DNA of 64,000 nucleotides. Source: Uloborus plumipes. Its lineage: Eukaryota > Arthropoda > Arachnida > Araneae > Uloboridae. Positions 42,315 to 56,500 of this stretch are shown piece by piece (position 1 is the stretch's first letter; the number at the start of each line of letters is the position of its first letter). The stretch is from positions 1 to 64,000 of the forward strand of contig JAXGGA010001187.1 of NCBI GenBank assembly GCA_038373865.1, in the 5' to 3' direction. The notes under the pieces were generated by a model. The model saw only the letters and a list, made by a program, of their open reading frames with translations, was not told where the DNA came from and ran no database searches. A program made the position numbers and the translations under genes.

Positions 42315-44985
42315 GGGCGCTTTTCCACTTGACGACACGACAACGACGAAAGTCGGACGGAAATACGGCAACGATAAATACCGTCACGCGTACGGCACTA
42401 TATTTCCACTCAACCTATATCGTTTCGCCGAAGCGGTCATTTTCCACCGCATTTTATTTCGAAGCACCGGTGTGCTCGCATGTATATTATTATGGCTCCT
42501 CAATTTAACAGACTACGACTGTTAGATTTACTTTACCTCCGCAAAAAGAGGAAACAGATTAACAGAAAATATTGGATGCATGATACTCACAAATTTATTT
42601 CATTCCCACCTTGGTTACTAAGAACGAAACGCACCAGAATGAAAATCTAAGCTTTTCTGCAACAATAAAGATCGTCTGAGCTACAGAAGTGAAAGAAAAT
42701 ATTAAGTAAAATGAATAAAATTATTTTATTGCTACATTCTTTTTTTATCGTCTGCAAATTTAAGCTTATATTTTATTAATGCAGCGATGTTAAATTTAAA
42801 TGCCATTTCTATGTGTGGCTTCTTCGAAGAAAGTAAACGAATGAATGTCGTCCCGATTTTAAAGGCAAGACGGCTGCCATCCGACGCGAATGGGACGACA
42901 AACGACAGCGTTCGGTCGGAGACGACACAGTCGTCCTAGAATCGAGAGATGGGCCAATCCATGGTTACGGTCGTTTCATTCGCACAACTTCAGCTGCTCA
43001 TATTTTATTCACAAATGCAGTTAAAGTTCTAATGAAAACAGGGAATGATAAAGCTCCCCCCAACATGATTATCACCAAGCGTTAGTTTGAAATTATTAGT
43101 GGAAGTTGTAGAAAAATCTGGAAAATGTGTGGTTACGGTCGTTTCAAAAAAAAGACATGGTTTTTTGAGTGCTATCAAACACTGCCACTTTTCTGTGAAT
43201 CTATTGCACGTATGATCTTCTGGATTTTTATAATAATTGCTAAATAAATGAGGAATGATATCATACAAAGAACTTAGCTTTTTTGTTGAAAAATAAATTT
43301 TTATGAATTTTTTATTGCGGTTACGGTCGTTACAAAAGCGGTTACGGTCGTTTCACGTCTGACTATTTTCAATATGTATGTTGCTAAAAATGAGTAAACG
43401 GCTATTTTAATTCATTTTTTCGCCATATATAAAGTCAAATAATAGACATATGAGCAGAAAGGTTCTCCAGTTAGTTCATTTGATAAGATATAATCTTCAA
43501 TTGATTACTATAGACTTTGGAAGTTTTCAAATCCCTTGAGCTACGTTTTCCCATGAAACTTCACCAGAATACCCACACCTCCCAGTCTCTCTTCAGATAT
43601 TTTAGCTCCACTAAATCCTCATAATCATCTGTGACTTGAGCTCTGTATTTCTTCAGTACTCTGCTTGGAAAAATTTCTACAAATTCGCTTATTACGTAAA
43701 TGGTATTGATTGTACCGGGCACCTTATTGCTTCAACTACACAAGTGTTCGTTTCATTAAACATTTTTAAAATACTCACACATTAAGATTTTTTTCTGCAT
43801 AAATCATTTGCCCTCGCCCTCCCTTTATCGAGATATAAATTTTAAAGTCTTAAATTTAAGTGAAGCTCCAAATTTAAAGGCTTCTGAAGAAATAGAAGGC
43901 CGACTATTTCACCATCTGCATGTGATAGGACAGCTATCAGCAAAGCATGCGAAAAGATGTTTCCCATCATAACCTGAAACTCGCTAAATTTAGTGACTTT
44001 ATTACAATTTCGGCAGACTTTAGGACTTTATAATTCGAAAACTAGGAGATGAGGGCAAATAATTTATAAATCCAGCAAAATGTTTTACCACAATGCTTCA
44101 AATGCAAATAACTTAATTTTTTTCATTATTTTACTTTTGTATGGTTTCCTGGTGACCATCAAATGACCCCTGAGCCAAATTTGTCTAAGAACTAACGTAA
44201 ACGGTATTCATAGTAGGAAAGCTCCTTTATAGGAGCGTTTCCCGCTATAAGAGATGAATACCCCCAAAGTACTTTCAGATGCAGCAGTGGATTTATGTAG
44301 CAAATTTGGCAAAGATCCGACGTGAACTGTGAATTTAGACCTAAAACATGTAACACCCGTAACCAACATAGCACAAAAACGAAAAGGTTTTTTGAAAAAA
44401 ATATTAGTGCATGTTTTTAGAATAAATGAGTACACTAACAAACCTAAATGGCAAACTTCTACCTCAAATAGTTATTGTTACAGAATAACAAATACTTGTT
44501 TTCGGTTACGGTCGTTACAAAGATTCTAGATAATTTTGCCTGCCTGTAATTAAAAACTAATACAACCTAGAAAAAAATTGATTGCTGGAAAAGGTCAAAG
44601 GGGGTGCTTACTAAAGCACTATAATTCGTTATCTTCCAAATTGAACCCGGTGTGGCCAGGGTCTAGGCTGGAAACTTGATAATTTTTAACTGAAAAAATG
44701 GGTTAGAAAAACCGTAACTTTAGAACGTTGAAACCATGTTTACAGTAAGAACTAGGATATTTTACACTTTGAATTAGGAAACTATGCTTTCTTGTGAATA
44801 AAATGACATATAACATGTTATCATTAAGTGAGTTTCATATTTTGATGTCTATGTCCTATTTCTTATGGATTGGCCCAAATGTAAAAGCGCATAGCATATT
44901 TTAATGCATTTTATGTGCTCCAATATCGGATGACGACAATCGTGTACGATTTATCGCTGTCGTGTCGGTAAGTGGAAAAGCACCC
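42315..44985. mobile_element. PIF/Harbinger-like non-autonomous element, interrupted
   Basis: The ends GGGCGCTTTTCCACTTGACG and, inverted, GGGTGCTTTTCCACTTACCG then share ACACGACA. TAA flanks both sides (42312-42314, 44986-44988). A 3-bp TAA/TTA target is typical of PIF/Harbinger. CGACGAC-like words fill the subterminal regions. The element is split by another at 42951-44876; without it, it is about 745 bp and non-coding. Confidence 0.7.
42951..44876. mobile_element. Element with five GGTTACGGTCGTTTC words
   Basis: The ends GGGCCAATCCAT and ATGGATTGGCCC are 12-bp inverted repeats. The word GGTTACGGTCGTTwC follows the left end directly (42963) and recurs at 43131, 43319, 43340 and 44504. The flanking 4-mers AGAT and AAAT are similar but not identical. 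It is 1,926 bp, AT-rich, with no coding region. The right end (inverted CCATAAGAAAT) resembles that of the element at 28413-29040 (CCATAGAAAT). Confidence 0.7.
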
Positions 44986-44988
44986 TAA

Positions 44989-45487
44989 CACTTCACCATC
45001 AAACTGTTTTAAAGAGTACCTAACCACTTCCCTAAAGTACACCAAAGATGATTAAAATGTGCATTTGAAAGACTTCTATGAACATTGAATACCCTTTCCC
45101 CTCCCTTTACTTTTTACATCCTACATTTTTAGTTGCAAACATTTCTCTGGTGAGAGAACCGAATCAACTCTCTTTCAGTCATTGGAAGATAGCCTAGAAT
45201 TCAGTTTTCAATACTTTAAATTCAAAAAACTTTTCAAGTCTACCTCTTCTCCAAGTTCACCTAGGGCCGTCACCATCGCCGTATGCAAGAGGGAGGTTTA
45301 CAGAGTTCAAACCCACTCCGAAATGTTTCGTAACTATTCTAAAAAATGCTTCAGGTTGAACTCTTTTTCATACAAAAATTTTTTTGTTATTATATTGTCC
45401 TTATTATTATTATTATAAAGATAATTTAATTTAAAAACTCTTAAAACTAGATCCTTGCATGATTTTCTCTTTTTACTTTCTTCTATA
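44989..45487. other. No gene seen
   Basis: The frame at 45182-45418 has no recognisable domain and ends in low-complexity leucine. I do not support it as a gene. Confidence 0.4.
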
Positions 45488-47505
<2,018 letters not shown>

Positions 47506-47609
47506 TCTAATATATAGAAGAAAGTATTGGTTTCGTGAAAATTTTCGAATGTCGAATTTTGACGGATTTGCACGTTTTGAGGTGCGCTGAGTCCATTTCC
47601 ACCATTTTT

Positions 47610-47619
47610 GGAAAATGTC

Positions 47620-47650
<31 letters not shown>

Positions 47651-47675
47651 CTGTCTGTGTGTGAGTCTGTATGTG
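47610..47675 (+). repeat. Short (GT)n tract
   Basis: A GT-rich run (CTGTCTGTGTGTGTGTGTGT) with CTGT interruptions near the 5' end of the second Helitron. Confidence 0.8.
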
Positions 47676-47785
47676 TGTGACCAGTTTTTGTGGCCGCGCT
47701 AGAGCAAAAACTACTGCATGAAATCGAACAAAAATTTTTGCACATATGTACCACCATGTGAACTGGTGCACCTGACTTTGTTTAG

Positions 47786-48370
47786 CGAATTCCTCCAAGG
47801 GGGGTGGAGCAATCGCACGTGTTCTGCGCGGGAGTGAGTGCTATATCTCAGGAAGTAACCGGCGGAATCAAACGAAAATTGGTCCATAGGTAGACCCTAC
47901 TGAGTACAGGTGCTGATTCAATTTGTTTGTCAATATCTCCAAGGGGGGTGGAGCAATCGCACGTGTTCTGCGCGGGGGTGATTGCTATATCTCAGGAAGT
48001 AACTGGCGGAATCAAACGAAAATTGGTCCATAGGTAGACCCTACTGAGTACAGGTGCTGATTCAATTTGTTTGTCAATATCTCCAAGGGGGGTGGAGCAA
48101 TCGCACGTGTTCTGCGCGGTGGTGACTGCTATATCTCAGGAAGTAACCGGCGGAATCAGACGAAAATTGGTCCATAGGTAGACCCTATTGAGTACAAGTG
48201 CTGATTCAATTTGTGTGTCAATATGTCAGAGGGGGGTGGAGCAATCAAAAGTGCTTATTTTGTCATTGCACCTACTGTATCTCGGGAAATATTGCTGCGA
48301 TTTGAATGAAATTTGGAATAACACTAACCCAATATGGAAGCAAGCATCGATTAAATTTTGGCGCCAATCG
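47786..48370 (+). repeat. 144-bp minisatellite
   Basis: Units begin near CTCCAAGGGGGGTGGAGCAA at 47793, 47937 and 48081, a spacing of exactly 144 bases. A diverged fourth unit starts near 48225. Each unit contains a TATCTCAGGAAGTAAC stretch. Confidence 0.9.
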
Positions 48371-48727
48371 CCCCAGGGGGAGGGTGGGGTGATTTTTGCG
48401 CTTAGTCAACAATGCGAAAAATTAATTCATTAAAAAATCGCTTTCACGCTATTTAATTATCAAAACAGCTGAAAACTTTCAATGATTTGAAATTTTTAAC
48501 TGTTGCCAATTTCTTTTTACTAACAAATAAAATGTTTGCAATTTATCTAAACAAGGCTTTTGCAATGATTTCCAATTTCGCTCATTGATTCTGCATTTGC
48601 AGGGTTATTACGATAATTGGGAAATTGGAGCTGTCTCCAATTACTCGGCCGAGTACGTATTTTATTTTGTAACCGGAATTCATAAGATAGATATAGAAGA
48701 AAGTTTCGTGACGGCCACGACAGCTAG

Positions 48728-50164
48728 TTTTTATGCAATTTCTAATCTCACACACCAACAAAAACATTAAATTTTTTTCAGTAAAAATTGCCATATGCCG
48801 TAAAACTCAAAGAGGGTTCATACTCAAATTTGAAAATTAAAAGTAAGGAGTTTTGCAGGAGTTCATTTCAATTTTTCAGGACTTTCCCACTCGAAATACT
48901 TATTTTTCAGCAACATATCTCAAAACATCTTTTTACAACGCTTGTGTTATTTATTTTTGCCGTCATACAATATATTGAGTAACATACTAAATTGAAAGTC
49001 AAATATGCAGTTATTGCTACTTGAATGTTAGCAGACTCGGAATCAAATTCAAATATGGAGTATTAACCATTGAAAAATATTTTATTTTGAGGATGAATTT
49101 TAAAAAAAAAGTAAAAAAAAAATTTTAAAGAATTTTTTTAAAAATGAAAATTAGTGTTTTCTCAAAAACAAGACACTCCTTAACAATTTTGTAACCAGAA
49201 TCAGCATAAAAAAAGTAATTATTAAAATAAACATTATAATAAGCTAACTGAAAATAGTAGAGGTTAAACCAACTTCCAACTTTCTTAAGCTTTGACGATT
49301 GACACTATTAAAGTGCACAGGATTTTGTTTAAAACTTTTCAAATTAATGATTTAAAGGAAAAATATAAAAAAATTTAGTCGTTTGCCTCTTGACTGAGTA
49401 CAGCAGTAGCGGCTCGTGCCTTAATTTAGTGGGTGGGCCCGCAATTATACGTTTCCCCAGTAATGCTTACAAAGATAAAATGAAGGAAACAACTGTTAGT
49501 AAACTAATGCTGAGTGGCGTAAAATAATATTTAATTCAATGAATACAAACTTGCATTGCAAAATTATCTCATTTGATTTGATACCTATAATAGGTTTTAT
49601 ATTTTAAATGCTACACCAGCCTTAAGCGATCAATGTAATAATAATAACAATATTTTGCACAGACGACCGACTTTCTATGCATCACTCATGTTAAGCTAGT
49701 TTTATTTTGCCATTTTCGGATACTGAAAATGTTCATCACATCAAAAGTGTCACGCCTCAAGGCGGCGCAGCTACTCAAACATTATGGGACTACACTCAAA
49801 AAGAAAAAGAGCATTTATGCTTAAAAACACCCCCTCTTCCCCTAAATTTTTCGGCCGTCTGCACCATAACTTTCTGAAAGCCTTTATCAAATTAAGGAGC
49901 GCATAAGGTAAATGACTAGATATGAGCACGCTTAGAGGGTTTTTTTCTTTTTTAATTTGGATACAAATGTTGCATTTTGTTCATGGAAAAACAAATCCTA
50001 ACGGTGTTAGAACTTTAAAATGTCACTTTTATAACTATGGTATTTTCATTCACTTTCAATTTTAATGTATGTATATGTTCTTAAATAAACTGGAATACAC
50101 TTGTTTGACCAGTTATGGTCCCAATCTCTTACCTATGGTCGTACTCAAACTAGTAATGTTCATT
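48728..50164. other. No gene seen
   Basis: AT-rich. CAGTAGCGGCTCGTGCC near 49405 resembles a hAT terminus, but no partner end was found. The short frames have no domain. Confidence 0.4.
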
Positions 50165-50383
50165 ATACCTGGATCGGTAAGGCGTCGGACTCGTGACCGG
50201 AAGGACACGGGTTCGATCCCAGGGGTTCAAAGATCCATCCTATTGATTAATGATGGCTGGGGGACGTCAAAAATGTCGTGGTCACAAAGTCCTCCAAGTG
50301 AAACGATACCTCTGGAGGTGCTGGGCCAAGGGTTTGCTCGACCCTTGGTTCTGGTTGAAAAAGAACAGAGTGTCCTTCAGGAC

Positions 50384-53300
50384 CAGGGTTGCCAGATCTT
50401 AGAACAGTAAATACGGGACAGGCTTCTAGGAGTGAAGGTGGAGAATATTTTTATGTTGAGGATAATTAACTGGTTACGTTGTATTTTTAAGGGGTGATAA
50501 ACAAACATGTTTTAATAGCTTTCTGAGGATTCCTATCAATTTGTATGTTTTTGGGTGAACACTTTTTTAGGAGCTCTGAACTCAAAGAATAAAGCAAATA
50601 ATAGACGGAACAGTATACAGATCGACGTTGATTTTGGAACAGGTGCTATTTAGTTTTTTTATGTGCACTCACGATAAAAGAAACGGTGCAATTGAGCAGT
50701 TTTCTTGTTAAATGTGACTACTTAATATTAAACAGTTAATGTAAGGGAATCGTGGATTTAAACTTGTTTTTTCATGTCACTCCAGCCAATGTTGAAATCT
50801 GAATGAGTAAAATAATTTAAAGTGCCATTAATAAACATGTAGATTTTACAATTGATCAGACATAGAATAAAACGCTACAATTTAAACAAGATAAAAGAAG
50901 TTTTCAAAACCAAACTAATATTCAAAACCTTAATGATTATTAATAAATCAATACTAAATCTTCAAAACCCATATTTGCTATTTGATTTTAGTCCTGAAAT
51001 AACTCTTTTCAAATTTTTGTATTTCTAAGTTGTTATAAAATATATGGGTGATTCTACAAAAATGGGAATATTTCTAACATGTAGATTTCAAAAAATTAAT
51101 TTAAAATTAAAAATCTGAAAAAAATCAGCAAAGCACTTGATAAGTTACATAATTAAAATAGAATATCAGCAGAGCTTAAATGTTTGTATTTTATTGTATT
51201 TTTGGAATTTTATTTTTTTGAAGGCATATGTGAATGATAAAAAAAGCATGTGGATGACACAATGGGTATGTGAATATAACACAGTAAGTATGTGAATAAC
51301 ACAAATACAATAGGTATATTAATGAAATTTTTTAACCAATAAACTGTTAGACATAATTTTTAAACATTGTACAGTCATAGTTTGGCTTTTGATTCATCCA
51401 CGTGTCTTATATTGGGGCATGTGAATGACAATAGAAAAAGGGCATGTGAATGACAAAACACAAGTAATTGTGTTATCCAAAAGTCATATCTGAATATTTT
51501 TCGGCTTCACTTCGAATTAGAACCCACAAATGTAAGCCTTAAGATTATTCATTATCAAAATTTATTTACATGTACATTTTACATGCATTCTGTGGGGCAT
51601 GTTAATGACAAAGATAAAAAACACTTGCCTTGAAAGTTGAGTTTAGCTTGCTTTTTATCAAAAAGTAATTGCAGAACAGCAAAATTAATCCTCAGCCAGG
51701 AATAACAAAGTTCCATGCTACATTTTAAGAAGTGTTGCCAGATTTTGAAATAAAACATTTCAGAGAAAAATTTCTATACTTTTTAGACATGTGGATGACT
51801 GATAATTGCTGGGACAAAGTTCAGATTAACTTTTAGAGATATTATTTTCATATTATTTTGCTCTTTTTGTGATTTACATCTTGCACACATTCCTATTTAT
51901 GAATAAAAAACTCTCAAAAAAAAAATCATTTATTTTTTTTTTAAATCTATATTCCATTGATTGTGAAAATTGCTCCTATGGGACAGGGCATGTGGATGAC
52001 ATTTCAATCTAATATCCTTTTTTTTAAATGAATAATAATTAAATATTGACATTGTTGATGACGAAAATTATAGAACAAAAGACGCATAAAAATATTCCCC
52101 AAATAGTTTTTTATTAAATTAAAAGCAAAAAGAGCAATCAGTATGGAACACAAATTTGCCCATTTTTGTAGAATCACCCATATAGCAACTTATATTTAAT
52201 GAATTCATAGTCCTAATAAGTTCTGCTTTAATTAATTGAACCTTTAATTAATTCTGCTTTAATTAACTGTGTCGTACGTCAGTCCGTTTTAAATTCATAT
52301 GTGAAAATACTTCTTCAACAAATGAATCAGAGTATCGCAAAGTGTTGTCTGTGGACCCCGGGAGCTCATGTCAAGGGTCCGTGGTGCTTTTCTGTAAAAA
52401 ATTGGAGGACGAAGAGCAATATTTAAATTCAAAACCAAAGCACATTTATAAAGAATAAAAAAAGCTCTTCTTTACGTAAACGCATTCGCATAGCAAACCC
52501 TACAATAGACTCAATTTTAACACATATTTCCAACCCAAAAATAATAACCTTAATCAAAGCATTACGACGCTGTCAGTTTAAGTTTGTGCCAACCATGGTT
52601 AGTAGTTAAAATACCATTACGTCATACTAATACAATTCATGTGAAAAATGAGCATACTTACATTAGGCTAGCATTGTTTTGTTCACAAATTCCAAAAGTT
52701 CGTTATTATTAGGAAACTTGTTGTAGAAATTAAGTTACATTTTTATTCCTAATTAAGTTTCGAATAGACTTTTACTTCCATAGTTCAAAACAATAATGTT
52801 AAGTAATGAAAACTAGGCAAGAGCTCTAAAAAATATACAGAACAATGAATAAATAAATTTAAAGGAAAAAAACGTGAAAACATTTTAAAAAAATAAATAA
52901 AAGATTGAAATGTATCAAACCAAGTTTTTTTTTTTCTTGGGGGGAGGGGGGTCTGCAATGCTAGTAATTTGTAAGAGAGAGATCTGGACTTTATGAGAAT
53001 CTGTGAATTAGATGGTGGAATAGTAAGACAAAAGGAAACAACTTGAAACGAATTTGGTAACTCGGAGCTTTTCTGAAAATGTTTGCTACTTATCGTCAAA
53101 ACTCGTATCTCTTTATGCAACTAAGCTGTTACGAACTTCCTTTATTGATGAAAACTCATTGTATAGAAATAGATCATCTACTGATATTTTATTTTTAATA
53201 TGCGACTGTCTAGTCTGAAAACTGGACCTAATCCAGTAAAGCCTCTGGTCTCAAAACAAAAGGGGATTTTTATTTGTGAAATCAAACAAATTTATCTTCT

Positions 53301-53446
53301 AATTTGCAGCTGTTTCAAGAAATTTTTGGTATCCTTTAGTCAGAATACGGGACTTTAGCCGTCCCGTATGGAAACTCCCCGGGACGCGGGACAATTTTTC
53401 AAAATACGGAACTGTTCCTTGAAATCCGTGACGTCTGGCAACCCTG
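50384..53446. mobile_element. hAT-type element nested in a SINE
   Basis: The ends CAGGGTTGCCAGA and TCTGGCAACCCTG are perfect 13-bp inverted repeats. The 8-mer TTCAGGAC is duplicated exactly (50376-50383, 53447-53454). It is 3,063 bp. No transposase or BED-finger frame is recognisable, so it is non-autonomous or decayed. It contains the element at 51046-52179. Confidence 0.9.
51046..52179. mobile_element. ATAT-flanked element with CATGTGAATGAC words
   Basis: The ends are perfect 21-bp inverted repeats starting GGGTGATTCTACAAAAATGG. ATAT is duplicated at 51042-51045 and 52180-52183. Variants of GCATGTGaATGACA recur about ten times between 51225 and 52000 (for example near 51244, 51416, 51441, 51596, 51786 and 51986). 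It is 1,134 bp and non-coding. Confidence 0.85.
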
Positions 53447-53525
53447 TTCAGGACCCTATCCCGGTTAAACCACGAGTTGTGGTAGGTACGGGGGACCCCG
53501 GAGTGTGTGAAGTAACCCCTGAGGT

Positions 53526-56500
53526 ATTTTAGAGCAAAAGTAGAGAACATATTCCTTTCTCCAACACACTAGCATTAAAAGTGCTACTCACTCTAGTTTC
53601 ACCTTAATTTTTCTATTTTTGCAGTCTGATAGAATTCCAACTGCCGAATACTGCAGACTGCCCACGAGCCAGACAGCAGAGATCACTTTTCAAAAGTGAA
53701 ATCAACACTTGACATTTTGGCATGCAGAAATAACATTACAAAAACTATTATATTCAGTTCTTAATTAGCCACTGGAGAAAATGGATGTTGCATATGGACT
53801 CAATCCGAAAGAAATGTATTAAGTATTCATTAAAAAATTAGACAGGGGCCACACTGGCCCCTTCAGTCTTTCTAGGTATAAGGCAAAATTTCAGTCTTTC
53901 AAGTGTTAAAGATTTAATGAATAGTAATGTGGTGTTAATAACTTGAAGATTGCGAATTTCTTTCTTGAAAACGATAGTAATTTTTAAAAATATTCCAAGA
54001 TACTATGGAATCAAACAACAATTATTTTTAAAAACAATTTTTAATAAAAATGTACACATAAAGTGTTTAAGATCACTGGTAATTATTCATAACTTCTATC
54101 TTCTAACATATAAAAGATATAAAAATTGCAAATAAATACATATGTACATAATTTATATAAAACTTTTTAATAAATACAAATATACAAAATCTATATAAAA
54201 CTTCAATAACATATTTTATAAACATCAACACATTGTTAAATAATTTTGTGGTTACAATTCATTTTTCTGAAGAAAATAAAACTAAAAAGAAAGAACTTTT
54301 ATTGAAAAACCAATGATTCAATTCAAGAACTGAAAGAATATGAGAGCCAGATATAGAAATGATCAATAATTACCTCATACCAAGCTGTTAACTAGACAAG
54401 GGGCACAGCTAGCAGTTAAATCCCCTCCCTGTCCCCCAAATACACCATAACTCCTGGTTTAAAGCCTCATAGTTATTCTTGGTATGCTTACACATAAACA
54501 GAAATATTTTTACTCCATTGTACAATAAGCCTCAAAGTTTTAATGCATATTTTCACTCCTTGTATTTTAAGTAAAAGTTAAGCATCATTAAAAAATAAAG
54601 GAAAGCAATTAAAATGTTTCAAATTTTAAATTTGAACATTTTTTTTTCAAAATGTCAAAAATTTTAAACGTTAAAAATCAAAATTACACATTTCTTTTTT
54701 TTTCCCTGCCATTCCATTCTTCAGTGTGCTAAGCATTCACCACTTCGTCAAATGCGATAAAATCAAAAATGCAGGGAAGAATTTTTCGATTTGACTAAAA
54801 TATTGGCGAACAGAAAATTCTCTGAAATATACACAAAGTAAAAATGTATATATGTATTGTATCGGAAGGAAAAATAAAGTCTGACTAAGACTTTCAAAAT
54901 TTGACTAATTTATTGGCTAACAAATTGAAATCTTTAACGTGAGCTCTGATTCTCAGAAAGTTTTTTAAAGCACCTAATCACCGTTACAGTTTGTGGCGTT
55001 TTTGTATGCTTCACTCTTCTAAAAAAGGAGTAGTTTCACACCTTCAAAAGAAACTCAGCAATACCTCTGCATGTTAAGACCGCTATCACCCGAATCCTCC
55101 CCTTCAATGAAAAAGTTCTAGTAACACAAACAAGTCAGATATAATTTGTTTCAGTATATTTAAACAAAAACATGTCTTAAAGTACGAACAAAACAATTTT
55201 ATTTCTATTAAAACTTTCCGAAGTAATATAAAAATATTAACATGAGATGCACTATAAAATTATGATAAGAACAACACATGAAAATACATTCTTTTATAAG
55301 AATGAAAACAATACACTTAAAAACATAATATTTTTACACCCCATGAGTGCAATTTACCCAATGAAATGCAGAGTTTCCTGCTCAATCTGGATTTTTCAAA
55401 TCCATGACTTTCTGACTTTTGACAACAAATTTCCATAATTTACAATGGTTACTACTTCATTTGACAATGACATCAAAATAGAGCATAAATATCAATAGAG
55501 AGAGCAAAGCAGTTTAACTTTGTTTTTGGAAAAAACTAAATCTCAGCTATCCAAATAAATTTAAATCAAAGCTGAAAAAAAGAATTCACCTAAATATATC
55601 TGAAAAACAGATAATGCCCAACAATTAATTGATACAAAAAAAAAAAAAAAAAAAAAAAAAACAGTATGAGGATTTAAGAACATTTAAAGCCTAAAATAAC
55701 TTATTATCTCCCAAAATTGAAGTATGAAATCGTGAATTAAATTATAATATGAATGCATCTCATACGCCAAACAGAGTAAAAAAAATTCAAAACACTCAAA
55801 ACCTAAGTCAGATTTTCAATGTTGAGTATTCATCTGATTGATCAACACAATGTAATAATTCATCAGAAACTGGTATTGACTAATCAGAATTTTTGTGCAG
55901 GGAAAAACAATGTCGAAGATTGACGATGGAAGCATTTTCGTTCTTCTGATATCAGAGAAAACGGAGATCACTTATAAGCGCAAAATCCATGAACAATTTT
56001 GATCATGTTCGAATCCACGACTCTCCAACTTTCCTGGTATACAGACACCTTGGAAATTACTTATTGGGGGAAAACACTTTTAAGGTTTTCTTTTGCTCCC
56101 TATTGTTCAAAATGAGACTACACAGTTTATGTTTAAAACAGCAAGGATTAAATTAAACACATAACTTTTCACTTGAAAATTGTGTAATAGTGTGTATGAA
56201 ACAAAGATAAATCTTCAAGAGTTAAAAAAGGAAAGGAACATTGCATTAAATAAAAACTAATGTTAATAACATATTTATGAATGAGGTTTGGAAAGATTTA
56301 CAATACCCATCATCTATGAATGCAGAGAGTTTAAGAATTTAGACTAATAAGCCCAATCCGTTAAACTGGTGGTCTAAGGGCCGCTGGTTCAACACTAGCC
56401 AGTCAAAAAGATCATCCGTATATGCTGATACAACGCAGATAAAATTTGTTATAGTAACAAAATCCACCAAATCCCCGTTACAAATCAATACCTCTAGGGC

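Larger units (their letters stand above)
47506..48727 (+). mobile_element. Second Helitron, abutting the first head-to-tail
   Basis: The 5' end TCTAATATATAGAAGAAAGT starts at the base after the previous CTAG. The proposed 3' end has a 5-bp-stem hairpin TCGTG-ACGGC-CACGA (48706-48720), CAG, then CTAG at 48727, followed by T. It contains a 144-bp minisatellite, and its 3' part (about 48440-48590) resembles repeats R and F. The hairpin stem is short, so the 3' call is moderate. Confidence 0.6.
50165..53525 (+). mobile_element. SINE1 second copy, split by a hAT element
   Basis: The 5' part (50165-50383) has GGATCGGTAAGGC, the B-box GGTTCGATCCC and GTGGTCACAAAGTCCTCC. The 3' part (53447-53525) continues with CCCTATCCCGGTTAAACCAC and GTACGGGGGACCC, in the same order as the copy at 5533-5826. 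The break coincides with an 8-bp duplication flanking the hAT element. Confidence 0.85.

Noticed and set aside
44208..44441. Short overlapping frames inside the element at 42951-44876
   Set aside because: No transposase motif, biased composition and no splice support.
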